Source: Clostridia bacterium
GTDB taxonomy: Bacteria > Bacillota > Clostridia > Monoglobales > Monoglobaceae
DNA length: 64,000 bases
Direction of reading: 5' to 3'
Assembly (NCBI GenBank): GCA_017456605.1
Contig: JAFTJA010000004.1
Span: 62,001-126,000, forward strand
Shown here: positions 54,036-63,451 of the stretch, one piece after another
Position numbering within the stretch: position 1 is the stretch's first letter
Layout of the letters: the number at the start of each line of letters is the position of its first letter
Made by a program: the position numbers and the translations under genes
The notes under the pieces: generated by a model
The model's input: the letters and a program-made list of their open reading frames with translations, nothing else
Told to the model about the DNA's origin: nothing
Databases searched by the model: none

Positions 54036-55038
54036 TATCTATATCTCCTTTTAATTCTTCAAGGCTGATGTCGTCTTTAAAACATTTTTTAACAAAAAGC
54101 TGTTGCGCTATCTGGATAAGGTTGCTCACAGTCCAGTAAAGACCGATTGCTGCAGGAAGAGTGAATGCGAACCATGCCGAAAAGATAGGCATAATCAAAG
54201 TCATAGACTTCATGGTGTCGCCGCCTGCAGGCGTCTGAGGCTTTTCGTTTTCAGCCAGAACTATATTTTTGTCAGTTTTCTTTTTGCCGTTTATAACGCG
54301 GCTTGAAAGCCATGAACTAAAACCTGACAGGATGGGAATTATCCACAAAAGCATGGTGGACAGAGTCAGGTTTGCGACGTTTCCTGTGAAGACACCCAAA
54401 AGTGCACCAAGGCTTGGAACTTCTGAAAGGTCAATGCCAAAGAATGTGAAGTCAATAGCTCTTAAAGAGTTGTCCCAATTGAGAATTGCCGGATGCTGCA
54501 AAATTTCAGGGTGTTTGAAGATAGCCTGAGCAATCTGGATTTCGTTTGCGCCGAATGTGTTATTTGCAAATTTTTCACCGTAGGTAACGGGCACAACTTT
54601 TGCAAGAGATTCGGGAAGGAACTCCATATTGGCTGTTGCCCAGGTGTTGAAAGCCTCGGCGATGCGCCATGTTTCAGAAAAATCAACACCCATCATATAT
54701 ACAATAGGCTTTCTTACTACCCAATAAAGGGCGAATATAATAGGAAGCTGTATAAGCATGGGCAGACAACCGCTCATAGGGCTTATGCCATACTTTTGAT
54801 AAAGCTTCATTGTTTCCTGATTGAGTTTGTCCTTGTCGTTGGCATACTTTTTCTGCACTTCCATAAGGAGAGGCTGAATTTTCTGGGTCTTTGACATGGA
54901 ACGACGCTGCTTTAAATCCAGCGGGAAGAGAAGCAACTTGATAAAAACAGTAAAAAGAATAATGGCAAAACCGTAGTTGCCGATAATCCGGTAAAACAGG
55001 TCGAGAATCCAACCCAGTGCCGTCATTATATAGGTCAT
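53998..55038 (-). CDS. yidC: Membrane protein insertase YidC (SpoIIIJ/OxaA)
   Basis: The 346-residue protein inserts membrane proteins alone or with SecYEG. About five to six hydrophobic segments are seen, with the first at residues 1-30, the Lys/Arg-rich loop after FPLDLKQRRSMSK and the SGCLPMLIQLPI segment near residue 92. It lacks an obvious lipoprotein Cys at the N-terminus, unlike Bacillus SpoIIIJ. An extended loop of about 90 residues follows the second segment. The start at 55038 follows GGAGG. Confidence 0.95.
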   Translation of the reverse strand: MTYIMTALGWILDLFYRIIGNYGFAIILFTVFIKLLLFPLDLKQRRSMSKTQKIQPLLMEVQKKYANDKDKLNQETMKLYQKYGISPMSGCLPMLIQLPIIFALYWVVRKPIVYMMGVDFSETWRIAEAFNTWATANMEFLPESLAKVVPVTYGEKFANNTFGANEIQIAQAIFKHPEILQHPAILNWDNSLRAIDFTFFGIDLSEVPSLGALLGVFTGNVANLTLSTMLLWIIPILSGFSSWLSSRVINGKKKTDKNIVLAENEKPQTPAGGDTMKSMTLIMPIFSAWFAFTLPAAIGLYWTVSNLIQIAQQLFVKKCFKDDISLEELKGDIDNVKSRKKRKKSR

Positions 55039-55081
55039 AAAAATACCTCCGTTTGTCAGCAGTATATCAAATGCGAAATCA

Positions 55082-55300
55082 TCAGGGCATATCAATGCCG
55101 CCTTTTGAAAAAGGATTGCATCTTAAAATGCGCCAAATTGTTTTTAAAAGTCCTCGATAGGGACCGTATTTTTGGATTGCGAGAATTGCATATTCCGAGC
55201 AAGTCGGATAAAACCGGCATGAAGGCGGGGTGAGTGGCGAAATAAAGCGCCGATAAAAAACAACTGCTTTGATGAGGATGAAAGACAGGGGCTTATTCAT
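55082..55300 (-). CDS. yidD: Membrane protein insertion efficiency factor YidD
   Basis: The 72-residue protein carries the conserved [21 protein letters not shown] core (shortened in function to [12 protein letters not shown]) and the C-terminal RCNPFSKGG motif. It is a small membrane-associated helper of YidC. Its start overlaps the end of rnpA by eight bases, as in most bacteria. It lies 43 bases before yidC. Confidence 0.94.
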   Translation of the reverse strand: MNKPLSFILIKAVVFYRRFISPLTPPSCRFYPTCSEYAILAIQKYGPYRGLLKTIWRILRCNPFSKGGIDMP

Positions 55301-55646
55301 CTTTAATCACTCCAAGCTCTTTTGCGGCATTCAAAAAGTCAGCGGAAAGCTTTGAAAAAGGAACATTCGCTGTGCGACCACGTGCTACCATAACAAAGTC
55401 AAAGCCGCATTTCAGGCGGTCAATATTTAATCTGTAAACCTCGCGCAATCTGCGTTTTGAACGGTTTCTGACAACTGCCTTGCCAATTTTTTTGCTCACG
55501 GTGATGCCCACGCGATTTTGGGCAAGACCGTTTCCTTTTGCATAGAGGACAACGGAAGGAGTAACCGATGAAACACCGCGCTGGTAGAGCCTTTTGAACT
55601 GAGAGTTCAAAAAGAGGCTTGTTATACCGTTGGCAGATTTTCTCAT
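55293..55646 (-). CDS. rnpA: Ribonuclease P protein component
   Basis: The 117-residue basic protein is the subunit of RNase P that helps the catalytic RNA bind precursor tRNA leaders. The central [13 protein letters not shown] motif is present near residue 59, together with [15 protein letters not shown]. It lies 99 bases downstream of rpmH with no strong ribosome site visible; an AGAAATTTT sequence precedes the start. The gene order rpmH-rnpA-yidD-yidC-jag is the classical one. Confidence 0.95.
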   Translation of the reverse strand: MRKSANGITSLFLNSQFKRLYQRGVSSVTPSVVLYAKGNGLAQNRVGITVSKKIGKAVVRNRSKRRLREVYRLNIDRLKCGFDFVMVARGRTANVPFSKLSADFLNAAKELGVIKDE

Positions 55647-55745
55647 AAAATTTCTCCAGTCTGGCAGAGGAAGTCCGTAAGACCCGCAAAACCTTTTGAT
55701 AGTGAAAATAGCGTCTTATAGTCAAAAAGACGCACAAAGGCGTCT

Positions 55746-55880
55746 TTAGGCTGACAATTTCTTTCTGCCTTTAAGTCTTCTTCTGGCTAAAACCTTGCGG
55801 CCATTGCTAGTCGACATTCTTTTTCTGAAACCATGCTCTTTGGCTCTGTGTCTTTTCTTAGGCTGAAATGTTCTAAGCAT
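55746..55880 (-). CDS. rpmH: 50S ribosomal protein L34
   Basis: The 44-residue protein starts [18 protein letters not shown] and ends LKGRKKLSA, an unmistakable L34. The ATG at 55880 (minus strand) lies eight bases after GGAGGG. It is extremely basic, as expected for this rRNA-binding protein. It is divergent from dnaA and heads the rnpA-yidD-yidC-jag operon behind a consensus promoter. Confidence 0.97.
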   Translation of the reverse strand: MLRTFQPKKRHRAKEHGFRKRMSTSNGRKVLARRRLKGRKKLSA

Positions 55881-55951
55881 TTGTATCCCTCCAATTCAAT
55901 TCTTAAAATTATATAAGAAATTTAATAATAATCTGTAAAACAGCATTTATC

Positions 55952-55980
55952 ATTGTAGCACAAGATGGCTTGCTTGTCAA
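55952..55980 (-). promoter_or_regulatory. Consensus promoter of rpmH
   Basis: Read on the minus strand, TTGACA (55975-55980) and TACAAT (55952-55957) are 17 bases apart. Confidence 0.85.
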
Positions 55981-56122
55981 GAGTTTAATCGGTGAAAAAT
56001 TTTAAAAAAATTTATTTGAGGCAAAAACCATAGATATTGTAAAATAAAAAAGAAAAAAATCAATATTTTGTGTTTTTAGGAGCTTTACATTATTTGCAAA
56101 GGTTTTTTTGAAGATTTTGCTA

Positions 56123-56151
56123 TTGAAAAAAGAATAAAAATCTGTTATTAT
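56123..56151 (+). promoter_or_regulatory. Promoter of dnaA
   Basis: TTGAAA (56123-56128) and TATTAT (56146-56151) are 17 bases apart. The leader would be about 95 nt. Confidence 0.7.
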
Positions 56152-56253
56152 TAGTGTGTATGTTTATTGAAAATGGCAAGGTAGCGGCATTTCTCCCCCT
56201 TTATGCTGATTTTGTCACTTGATATATAGTTTTAAATTGAAAGGAGCTTTGGT

Positions 56254-57570
56254 TTGGAAGAGCTTAAGCAAATATGGCAAAAAGTTCTTGAGGACTTGGC
56301 TGAAGAAGTTTCTGCGGTTTCGTTTGATTCGTGGATAAAACCCATCGAGGCTGTCGAAATCAATGATACCAGAATTGTTCTCAAAGTGCCTTTTGCTGTC
56401 AACAAAAATATGATAATGACCAAGTATTTTTCGCTTATCGAAAGTTGTCTTGAGTCAGTGACCTCTCACAAATTTGATATTGATGTGGTGGTGGATGAGG
56501 AGAGGGATATGCAGCGTGAAGTTGACCATATCACCACTGAAAGCACACTCAATCCCAAGTATACGTTTTCATCTTTCGTGGTGGGTAACAACAACAATCT
56601 GGCGTATGTGGCGTCTTTGGCTGTTGCAGAACGCCCTGCGAAAACTTACAATCCGCTGTTTTTGTATGGCGGAAGCGGACTTGGAAAAACCCATCTTATG
56701 CAGGCGATAGGAAATTACTTTATTGAGAACTATCCCAAGAAGAGGGTTCTTTATACCACCAGTGAGAAGTTTACTTATGAGTTGGTTACTGCTATTCGTG
56801 AAAAGACCAATCAGGCTTTTCGTAATAAATACAGAAATGTTGACCTTTTGCTGATTGATGACGTTCAGTTTTTGGCAAACAGAGAATTGGCACAGGAGGA
56901 ATTTTTCCATACTTTCAACGCACTTTATGAACGGGACAAGCAGATTGTTCTTACATCAGATAGACTGCCGTCGGAAATTCCACAGCTTGAGGAAAGACTT
57001 GTTACTAGATTTAACAGCGGACTTCTGGCTGACGTTCAGCCCCCTGATTATGAAACGCGTATGGCGATTCTCAAAAACAAAATCCAGAGCGAGTATTTGT
57101 CGGTAGATGATGAAATCATGGAATTTATTGCAGACAGCATAAAGTCAAATGTCCGTGACCTTGAGGGTGCGGTGAAGAGAATTCTGGTTTATGCGGGAAT
57201 AAAGCGTACAAATGAAATTTCTATGGAGCTTGCCACAGAAGCACTTCGTGATATTTTGTCATCTCAGCCGGAGAGGGCAATTACCACTAAGGTGATAATT
57301 GATGAGGTTGAAAAATATTATGGCATATCAAAAGGCTCGCTGGTTTCAAAGAAGAGGTCGGCTGATATTGCACTTCCCAGACAGATTGCTATGTATATTT
57401 CGAGAGAAATTCTTGATGACCCGTCATTCCCCAAAATAGGAGAGGCCTTTGGCGGACGTGACCATACTACTGTGCTTCACAACGTGAGAAAGATTGCAAA
57501 GGATATTGAAACAGATAGCGAGGTTTCAAAGGCAGTGAAAGAAATTATTTCCAATATCAAAAAAGGTTGA
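56254..57570 (+). CDS. dnaA: Chromosomal replication initiator DnaA
   Basis: The 438-residue initiator has domain I at residues 1-80, a short linker, the AAA+ motor with Walker A GGSGLGKTH (about residue 142) and Walker B LLIDDVQF (about residue 205), and the DNA-binding domain IV ending in FGGRDHTTVLHNV. It opens oriC by binding DnaA boxes. The start is a TTG at 56254, seven bases after AAAGGAG. Contrary to the usual order it is followed by mnmE and not by dnaN. Confidence 0.97.
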   Translation: MEELKQIWQKVLEDLAEEVSAVSFDSWIKPIEAVEINDTRIVLKVPFAVNKNMIMTKYFSLIESCLESVTSHKFDIDVVVDEERDMQREVDHITTESTLNPKYTFSSFVVGNNNNLAYVASLAVAERPAKTYNPLFLYGGSGLGKTHLMQAIGNYFIENYPKKRVLYTTSEKFTYELVTAIREKTNQAFRNKYRNVDLLLIDDVQFLANRELAQEEFFHTFNALYERDKQIVLTSDRLPSEIPQLEERLVTRFNSGLLADVQPPDYETRMAILKNKIQSEYLSVDDEIMEFIADSIKSNVRDLEGAVKRILVYAGIKRTNEISMELATEALRDILSSQPERAITTKVIIDEVEKYYGISKGSLVSKKRSADIALPRQIAMYISREILDDPSFPKIGEAFGGRDHTTVLHNVRKIAKDIETDSEVSKAVKEIISNIKKG

Positions 57571-57577
57571 TTTGGCT

Positions 57578-58972
57578 ATGAAAGAATTTGACACTATTTG
57601 TGCGATTGCCACACCCGTGGGTGTGGGAGGTATTGCGATTATAAGGATGAGCGGAAGCGGTGCGGAAGCGACTGCTGAAAAAATCGCTTTTCCCAAAAGC
57701 GGCAAAAAAATTACAGAGCTTGAAAGCCACAAGCTTACCCTTTCAGAGATAAAAACCCAAGACGGCGGCGAGATTCTGGATGAAGCTTTGGTTGCTGTTA
57801 TGCGGGGACCAAATTCGTATACCGGCGAGACCGTTGTTGAAATAAACTGTCACGGTGGTTACCTTGCTGCAGAGTCAATAATCGAAGAGCTTTTCTTTGC
57901 AGGGGCAAGGCAGGCGGAAGCAGGAGAATTCACAAGGCGTGCTTTTGTGAATGGAAAGCTGGATTTGGTCGGGGCGGAAGCGGTGATTGACCTTATTCAC
58001 GCAAATTCCGAGATGGGTCAGTCGAATGCCGCAAAAATTCTTTCGGGAAAGCTTTCCAAAAAAGTAAACAAAATTCGTGAAAAGGCGATTTTGTTCGCGG
58101 CAAATATTTCTGCTGTGGCAGATTATCCTGATGAGATTGACGAAATGTCCCAAAACGAGCTTGTGGACAAGATAGACGAAATTTGCAAAGACATTGATGA
58201 GATGCTGGGCGGCTTTTCACGGGGAAAGATTATGCGTGACGGGATTTTGACCGTTATTGCGGGAAGACCCAATGTGGGAAAGTCTTCTCTTCTTAATGCT
58301 CTCAGCCGCACAGAACGGGCTATTGTCACGGATATCCCCGGAACAACCCGTGATACTGTTGAAGAATATATCAATATAAACGGGATAGCACTCCGGCTGG
58401 TTGATACCGCAGGAATTCGCGAAAGTGAAAATTCGGTTGAACAAATAGGCATCGAAAAGGCAAAGGAAAACATAAAAAAAGCGGACCTTTGTTTGTTTGT
58501 TGTAGATGCGTCGGTGGGTATTACCCCGCGGGATTTGGAAATTTTTGAGTATATAAAAGACAAGAATGTAATAGTTATATTAAATAAAACAGATATAGCA
58601 AAGAGTGCAGATATTTTGGCTCTGGCAGAAAAATTGGGGCTGGATGAAGGTTCGTTTGTTCTTACATCTCTTCCAAAAGCGGGCGAGGTGCACGGAATAA
58701 GTGAGCTTGAAGCACGGGTGACAGAGATGTTTATGTCGGGTGCTGTTTCAAAAGATGACGTGTTTATTTCAAATGACAGACAAAAAAATGCGCTTATTAA
58801 GGCGAAAAAAATAGCCGCAGAAATGAAGAACAGCGTGGAAAACGGTATGCCTGCGGACATGCTTTATGTCGACCTTGAAGAAGTGATTGCATCCCTTGGT
58901 GAGCTTACCGGGCAGACTGTTCAGGATGAAATTATTGACAAGGTGTTTGAAAGATTTTGTGTAGGAAAGTAA
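57578..58972 (+). CDS. mnmE: tRNA modification GTPase MnmE
   Basis: The 464-residue GTPase, with MnmG, adds the cmnm5 group at U34 of certain tRNAs. It has the N-terminal formyl-THF-binding domain, the G domain with GRPNVGKSS (about residue 228), DIPGTTRD, DTAGIRE and NKTD, and the C-terminal CxGK motif (FCVGK). ATG 57578 starts seven bases after dnaA. In most Firmicutes it follows jag on the other side of the origin and is followed by mnmG; neither is true here. Confidence 0.96.
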   Translation: MKEFDTICAIATPVGVGGIAIIRMSGSGAEATAEKIAFPKSGKKITELESHKLTLSEIKTQDGGEILDEALVAVMRGPNSYTGETVVEINCHGGYLAAESIIEELFFAGARQAEAGEFTRRAFVNGKLDLVGAEAVIDLIHANSEMGQSNAAKILSGKLSKKVNKIREKAILFAANISAVADYPDEIDEMSQNELVDKIDEICKDIDEMLGGFSRGKIMRDGILTVIAGRPNVGKSSLLNALSRTERAIVTDIPGTTRDTVEEYININGIALRLVDTAGIRESENSVEQIGIEKAKENIKKADLCLFVVDASVGITPRDLEIFEYIKDKNVIVILNKTDIAKSADILALAEKLGLDEGSFVLTSLPKAGEVHGISELEARVTEMFMSGAVSKDDVFISNDRQKNALIKAKKIAAEMKNSVENGMPADMLYVDLEEVIASLGELTGQTVQDEIIDKVFERFCVGK

Positions 58973-59026
58973 GGGTGCTATTTAATAAGGAAGAAATCGG
59001 GATTTATCCCGGAGGAAAAAACGGAT

Positions 59027-60016
59027 ATGAAAAAAGGGTTTGAAATTGAGTTTTCCTTTGTGGAAAAGTGGGGCAGGCTTGCTAAGGCGGAATACTTGAG
59101 GGTGTATATATATGCGCTGAGCAACTTCAAAAAAAGTGGCGTGGTTATGTCGCCGCAGGAAATTTCAAAAAAACTGCATATTGGCTGTGATGAAGTGCTT
59201 GATGCCATTGATTTTTGGATTACGGCAGAGGTCTTGAAGGAAGATGCTGCAGGATATGCCTTTGGTGATGAAAAAGAGGCCTCTTTTGAAACTGTCAAAA
59301 CACAACCCCTCAAGGCACATCTGAGAAAAAGACCGTCATATACGGCGGCTGAAATTGATGCGGCGGCATCGGTGAATGAAAATGTTGATTATCTTTTGCG
59401 CCAGGCAGAAGAGATTTTGGGAAAGCTCCTGAGTCCGTCTGACTTTGAGCTTATCTATTCGTTTGTTGATTGGCTTGGGCTTCCGGTTGAGGTTGTGATT
59501 ATGCTTCTCCGGTTTGCAAAAGCCCAGGGCAAGCTTGGCAAGAGGTATCTTGAAACGGTTGCTATTGACTGGGCAGAAAAGGGCATTGACACTTATGAAA
59601 GTGCCGAAGAGTATATAAAAGAAATCGAGCAGAGGCTTTCAAACGAGGGAAAAATCCGAGGAATACTTGGGATTTATGACAGAGCACTCAGCCAGACAGA
59701 GAAGAAATATATAAACCTTTGGACTGCTGAAAAAGGTGTGCCTCTTGAACTTATAAGAGAAGCTTATGACAGAACGGTTGCTGCAACCGGAAAGCTTGCG
59801 TGGGCATATATGAACAAAATTCTTTCAGGCTGGCAGGAGGAAGGGGTTGAAACCCTCAAACAGCTTGAGGAATATGAAAAAACACACAAACCGCAGAGCG
59901 TCCCGGCAAAGGGAAAAGCAGGTGCAAGGAAAGGCATCAATAATTATAAGGACACGAACAAACCCGATTATTCAAACTTTGCGGAAGAAATATTAAATGA
60001 AATGCTGGAGGGGTGA
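59027..60016 (+). CDS. DnaD-like replication initiation protein
   Basis: The 329-residue protein has a winged-helix-like N-terminus (about residues 1-75, with SPQEISKKL) and two DnaD/DnaB (DDBH2) type repeats with the YxxxIxxxW signature, YLETVAIDW near residue 180 and YMNKILSGW near residue 264. DnaD and DnaB proteins remodel origin DNA and help load the replicative helicase. It overlaps the next gene region by a few bases and follows mnmE by 54 bases behind GGAGG. The combination with a DnaC-type ATPase resembles the Bacillus dnaB-dnaI pair. Confidence 0.88.
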   Translation: MKKGFEIEFSFVEKWGRLAKAEYLRVYIYALSNFKKSGVVMSPQEISKKLHIGCDEVLDAIDFWITAEVLKEDAAGYAFGDEKEASFETVKTQPLKAHLRKRPSYTAAEIDAAASVNENVDYLLRQAEEILGKLLSPSDFELIYSFVDWLGLPVEVVIMLLRFAKAQGKLGKRYLETVAIDWAEKGIDTYESAEEYIKEIEQRLSNEGKIRGILGIYDRALSQTEKKYINLWTAEKGVPLELIREAYDRTVAATGKLAWAYMNKILSGWQEEGVETLKQLEEYEKTHKPQSVPAKGKAGARKGINNYKDTNKPDYSNFAEEILNEMLEG

Positions 60017-60021
60017 AGATT

Positions 60022-60996
60022 ATGGAATCAGCTTATGTGCTTGCAAGCCGCGAGCTTGAAAGTATCCGTATGAAAAATCAAGCCGAGCAGGAAAGACGGC
60101 ACAGAGAGATTTGTTCCAAAATTCCAAAGTTTGCTGAAGTTGAAGCAGAACTTATGAAAAACGGAACAAGGCTTCTTGGCTGTATTTTAAATAAGGATGA
60201 AAGTTTTGAAAATGTTAAAAACAGCATAAAAGAGCTCCAGCAAAAAAAAGCAGAATTGTTGGCAAGCAATGGCTTTGAATTGGGTTTTGCTGATGATATT
60301 TACAGCTGTGAAATTTGTCGGGATACGGGATTTTTGGAAGGCAAGCGCTGTGTATGTCTTAAGAATCTTATCAAAAAGCATATAGGTGCAAACTCAAATC
60401 TCACCGAATTTATGCGGGAGCAGACCTTTGAGAAGTTTGATATGTCGTTGTTCGCAAATCAGGGCGAGGACAGCAGCAAGGTTCTCAAAATTATGCAGAT
60501 TGTTTGTGACACTGCGTACAGCTTTGCAGAGAATTTTGACAAAAACCACGAAAATCTTTTGATTATGGGCAATGCAGGGACGGGAAAGACTTTTGTTTCA
60601 AGCTGCATAGCAAATCACGCCCTCGATCGGGGGAAGGCAGTTTATTATCAGACAGCGTTCAGGCTTTTCCAGCTGTTTGAGGACGCAAAGTTCGGCAAGG
60701 GCGATGAAGATGAGGCGGCGGAAATTGTCAGATATGTTTATGACGTTGACCTTTTGATTATTGATGACCTTGGAACCGAGTTTTTGACTCAATATACATC
60801 TGCTGCACTTTTTGATATAGTAAATTCCAGAATAACCTCAGGTAAGAGTACGGTTATATCAACAAATCTTGCGTTTGAGGAGCTTTCAAATATGTACAGC
60901 CAGAGAATCACTTCAAGATTCAGAGGCGAATACAAAATAATTCAGACTCTTGGCAGGGACATAAGAGATATTATACATCAGCGAGGCAAGAAATAA
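60022..60996 (+). CDS. DnaC/DnaI-type helicase loader ATPase
   Basis: The 324-residue AAA+ protein has Walker A GNAGTGKTF (about residue 189), Walker B LLIIDDLGTE (about residue 247) and the sensor region ISTNLAFEEL. Before the ATPase it has a helical part and a Cys-rich stretch, CEICRDTGFLEG with CVC (about residues 98-115), likely a zinc site as in DnaI. It should load the DnaB-type helicase at the origin together with the DnaD-like protein before it. ATG 60022 lies ten bases after GGAGGGG; an upstream GTG is too near that site. Confidence 0.9.
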   Translation: MESAYVLASRELESIRMKNQAEQERRHREICSKIPKFAEVEAELMKNGTRLLGCILNKDESFENVKNSIKELQQKKAELLASNGFELGFADDIYSCEICRDTGFLEGKRCVCLKNLIKKHIGANSNLTEFMREQTFEKFDMSLFANQGEDSSKVLKIMQIVCDTAYSFAENFDKNHENLLIMGNAGTGKTFVSSCIANHALDRGKAVYYQTAFRLFQLFEDAKFGKGDEDEAAEIVRYVYDVDLLIIDDLGTEFLTQYTSAALFDIVNSRITSGKSTVISTNLAFEELSNMYSQRITSRFRGEYKIIQTLGRDIRDIIHQRGKK

Positions 60997-61055
60997 CAAA
61001 CTGCAAAAAAATGGGAAAATGGGAAATAAGAAAATGGGATTAGGAGGATTTTTGA

Positions 61056-62411
61056 GTGAGACTTAAAGGAAAGAACATTTTTGGACTTGCGACTTTTAAG
61101 GGTGGAATACATCCTGATGATATGAAAGCCGCTACCTGCAAAAAACCGATTGTTGACCTTCCTGCATCAAGGGAAATGGTTTATCCCCTTCAGCAGAGCC
61201 TTGGCGTACCTGCTGTGCCTTGTGTTCAGGTGGGAGACCGGGTTTTGATGGGACAAAAGATTGCTGAAGCGGGCGGATTTGTTTCTGCACATATTCATTC
61301 GGCTGTTTCGGGGATTGTTACCGCAATAGAGCCGAGAATGACTGTTTCGGGAATAAAAATGAATTCCATAATCATCGAAAATGATGGACTTGATGAGCTT
61401 TGTGACATCATAAAGCCAAAGGATTGGCGCGATATGTCGCCTAAGGAGATTGTTGAGGTTGTGCGTGAGGCAGGTGTTGTGGGCCTTGGTGGTGCTACAT
61501 TCCCTACGCATATAAAGCTCAGCCCTCCTGAGGGGAAAAAGGTGGAGTATGTTATTATAAACGGTGCAGAGTGCGAGCCGTATCTGACCTCTGACCACAG
61601 AGCAATGCTTGAGACACCTGAAGAAATTATTGAAGGCCTCAAGATAATGCTCAAGGTTTTCGGACTTAAGACAGGGTATATCGGTATTGAGGTTAACAAA
61701 CCGGACGCAATAGAAAAAATGGCGGAATATGCCGAAAAAGAAAAAGATGTAGAAATAAGAGTTGTGGCGCTTAAGACTAAATATCCCCAAGGCTCTGAAA
61801 AGCACCTCATAAAGGCTGTTACGGGACGGGAAGTTCCGTCTGGAAAGCTGCCGGTGGATGTAGGTACTGTGGTTGACAACATTGATACCTGTGCGGCTAT
61901 TGCCAGAGTGTTTATGTATGGCACGCCGCTTCTCAAACGAATTGTGACGGTTAGCGGTGATTGTGTTCAAAACCCCTCAAACTTCAGGGTGCGAATAGGC
62001 ACAAATGTTCAGGACGTAATAGAAAAATGCGGCGGATTTATAAAGCCTGCGGCAAAGGTTATAATCGGCGGACCTATGATGGGTGTGGCAATTTCGGATG
62101 TTGATATTCCGATAATAAAGGGAAGCGCCGGTATTCTTGGCTTTAGTGCAGATGCAGTAGCGAAGAAAAAGGTTCAAAACTGCCTAAGATGCGGAAGATG
62201 CGCTGAGGGCTGTCCCATGAATCTTTTGCCCAATGCTCTTAAGGATGCAGTTCTTTTGGAGGACATGGAAAAACTTAACAAACTTGGGGTTATGGATTGT
62301 ATTCAGTGCGGCTCATGCACATATGTTTGCCCGGCTGAACAGACGCCTCTTCAATATATAAGAACAGGAAAGGCGAAACTTATCAAGGCAAGACAGGAGG
62401 CGAAGAAGTAA
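61056..62411 (+). CDS. rnfC: Rnf complex subunit RnfC
   Basis: The 451-residue subunit binds NADH and Fe-S clusters of the Rnf complex, which couples ferredoxin oxidation by NAD to Na+ or H+ export. It has an N-terminal barrel-sandwich part, a Rossmann NuoF-like region with GGATFPTHIKL (about residue 145) and NGAECEPYL, and two 4Fe-4S motifs CLRCGRCAEGCP and CIQCGSCTYVCP (about residues 376 and 415). The GTG start follows AGGAGG. It heads rnfCDG, the standard order. Confidence 0.96.
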   Translation: MRLKGKNIFGLATFKGGIHPDDMKAATCKKPIVDLPASREMVYPLQQSLGVPAVPCVQVGDRVLMGQKIAEAGGFVSAHIHSAVSGIVTAIEPRMTVSGIKMNSIIIENDGLDELCDIIKPKDWRDMSPKEIVEVVREAGVVGLGGATFPTHIKLSPPEGKKVEYVIINGAECEPYLTSDHRAMLETPEEIIEGLKIMLKVFGLKTGYIGIEVNKPDAIEKMAEYAEKEKDVEIRVVALKTKYPQGSEKHLIKAVTGREVPSGKLPVDVGTVVDNIDTCAAIARVFMYGTPLLKRIVTVSGDCVQNPSNFRVRIGTNVQDVIEKCGGFIKPAAKVIIGGPMMGVAISDVDIPIIKGSAGILGFSADAVAKKKVQNCLRCGRCAEGCPMNLLPNALKDAVLLEDMEKLNKLGVMDCIQCGSCTYVCPAEQTPLQYIRTGKAKLIKARQEAKK

Positions 62412-63451
62412 TGGCGATGGAAAATGTAAACGATATGCTTATTGTGACAGAAGCACCCCATGCGCGCGGAAAAAGCACTACGTCAAGCATTATGCTCGAT
62501 GTGATTGTTGCACTTATTCCGACTCTTATTGCAGGTATTATAGTGTTTGGTTTCAGGTCCCTTGCCCTCACAGCGGTTTGTATGGTGTCGGCGGTGGCCT
62601 TTGAATGGGCTTGGTGCAAAATTCTCAAAAAGCCGTCAAGCATAGGCGATTTCAGTGCAGCGCTCACGGGCCTTTTGCTGGCACTCAATCTGCCGGTGAC
62701 TATGCCATATTGGATGGCGATTTGCGGTTCGCTTTTTGCTATAATTGTGGTTAAACAGTTTTTTGGCGGAATTGGTCACAACTTTATGAATCCGGCCCTT
62801 GCGGCTCGTGCATTTTTGCTTACCTCATGGGCTCAGGCTATGACCACATGGGCGGTGCCCTTCTCAAAAACTTCGATTTTTTCAAGTGCTGATGCGGTGA
62901 CTTCGGCGACTCCTTTGGTACAGCTTGCTCAAAGCGTAGATGCCACATCGTCTGCTACTGCTGTTGCAGAAAGCACGGCAAATCTTCCGTCATATCTTGA
63001 TTTATTTTTGGGAAATATAGGCGGTTGCATTGGTGAGGTTTCCGCCCTTGCAATTTTGATTGGCGCGGCATACCTTCTGGCAAGGCGTGTTATCAGTATA
63101 AGAATTCCCGGAACATATATTTTGACGGTGGCTGTTCTTACATTTGTGTTTGGCGGAAAAGACGGATTCTTTACGGGTGATGCACTTTATCACGTTTTGT
63201 CCGGCGGACTTTTGATTGGTGCATTCTTTATGGCGACAGATTATGTAACAACTCCTTATACAAAAAAAGGTCAGATTATCTTTGGCGTAGGTTGCGGTGT
63301 TTTAACCAGCGTTATAAGGCTTTATGGTGGATACCCAGAGGGTGTTTCTTATTCAATTTTGCTTATGAATGTTCTTTCGCCTCTTATTGAGCGTTATACT
63401 GTTCCTAAAAAGTTCGGGGCAGTGAAGACAGGAAAGGGAGGTGCCAACTGA
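62411..63451 (+). CDS. rnfD: Rnf complex subunit RnfD
   Basis: The 346-residue integral membrane subunit has eight or more hydrophobic segments. The Thr of the TSATPL motif (about residue 160) is the expected site of covalent FMN attachment, put on by the flavin transferase ApbE. FGGIGHNFMNPALAARAF is typical of the NqrB/RnfD family. Its ATG shares a base with the rnfC stop (TAATG), indicating coupled translation. Confidence 0.95.
   Translation: MAMENVNDMLIVTEAPHARGKSTTSSIMLDVIVALIPTLIAGIIVFGFRSLALTAVCMVSAVAFEWAWCKILKKPSSIGDFSAALTGLLLALNLPVTMPYWMAICGSLFAIIVVKQFFGGIGHNFMNPALAARAFLLTSWAQAMTTWAVPFSKTSIFSSADAVTSATPLVQLAQSVDATSSATAVAESTANLPSYLDLFLGNIGGCIGEVSALAILIGAAYLLARRVISIRIPGTYILTVAVLTFVFGGKDGFFTGDALYHVLSGGLLIGAFFMATDYVTTPYTKKGQIIFGVGCGVLTSVIRLYGGYPEGVSYSILLMNVLSPLIERYTVPKKFGAVKTGKGGAN

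Larger units (their letters stand above)
55881..56253. other. Divergent rpmH/dnaA intergenic region without visible DnaA boxes
   Basis: The 373-base region holds the two opposing promoters listed separately. It is AT-rich, with A and T tracts near 55990-56060. I searched by eye on both strands for TTATCCACA and close variants and found none, so this does not look like oriC. No other structure was recognised. Confidence 0.6.

Noticed and set aside
61006..61040. Short direct repeats of AAAATGGGA before rnfC
   Set aside because: Three copies of a nine-base word in an A-rich stretch; too short and irregular for iterons or a regulatory array.
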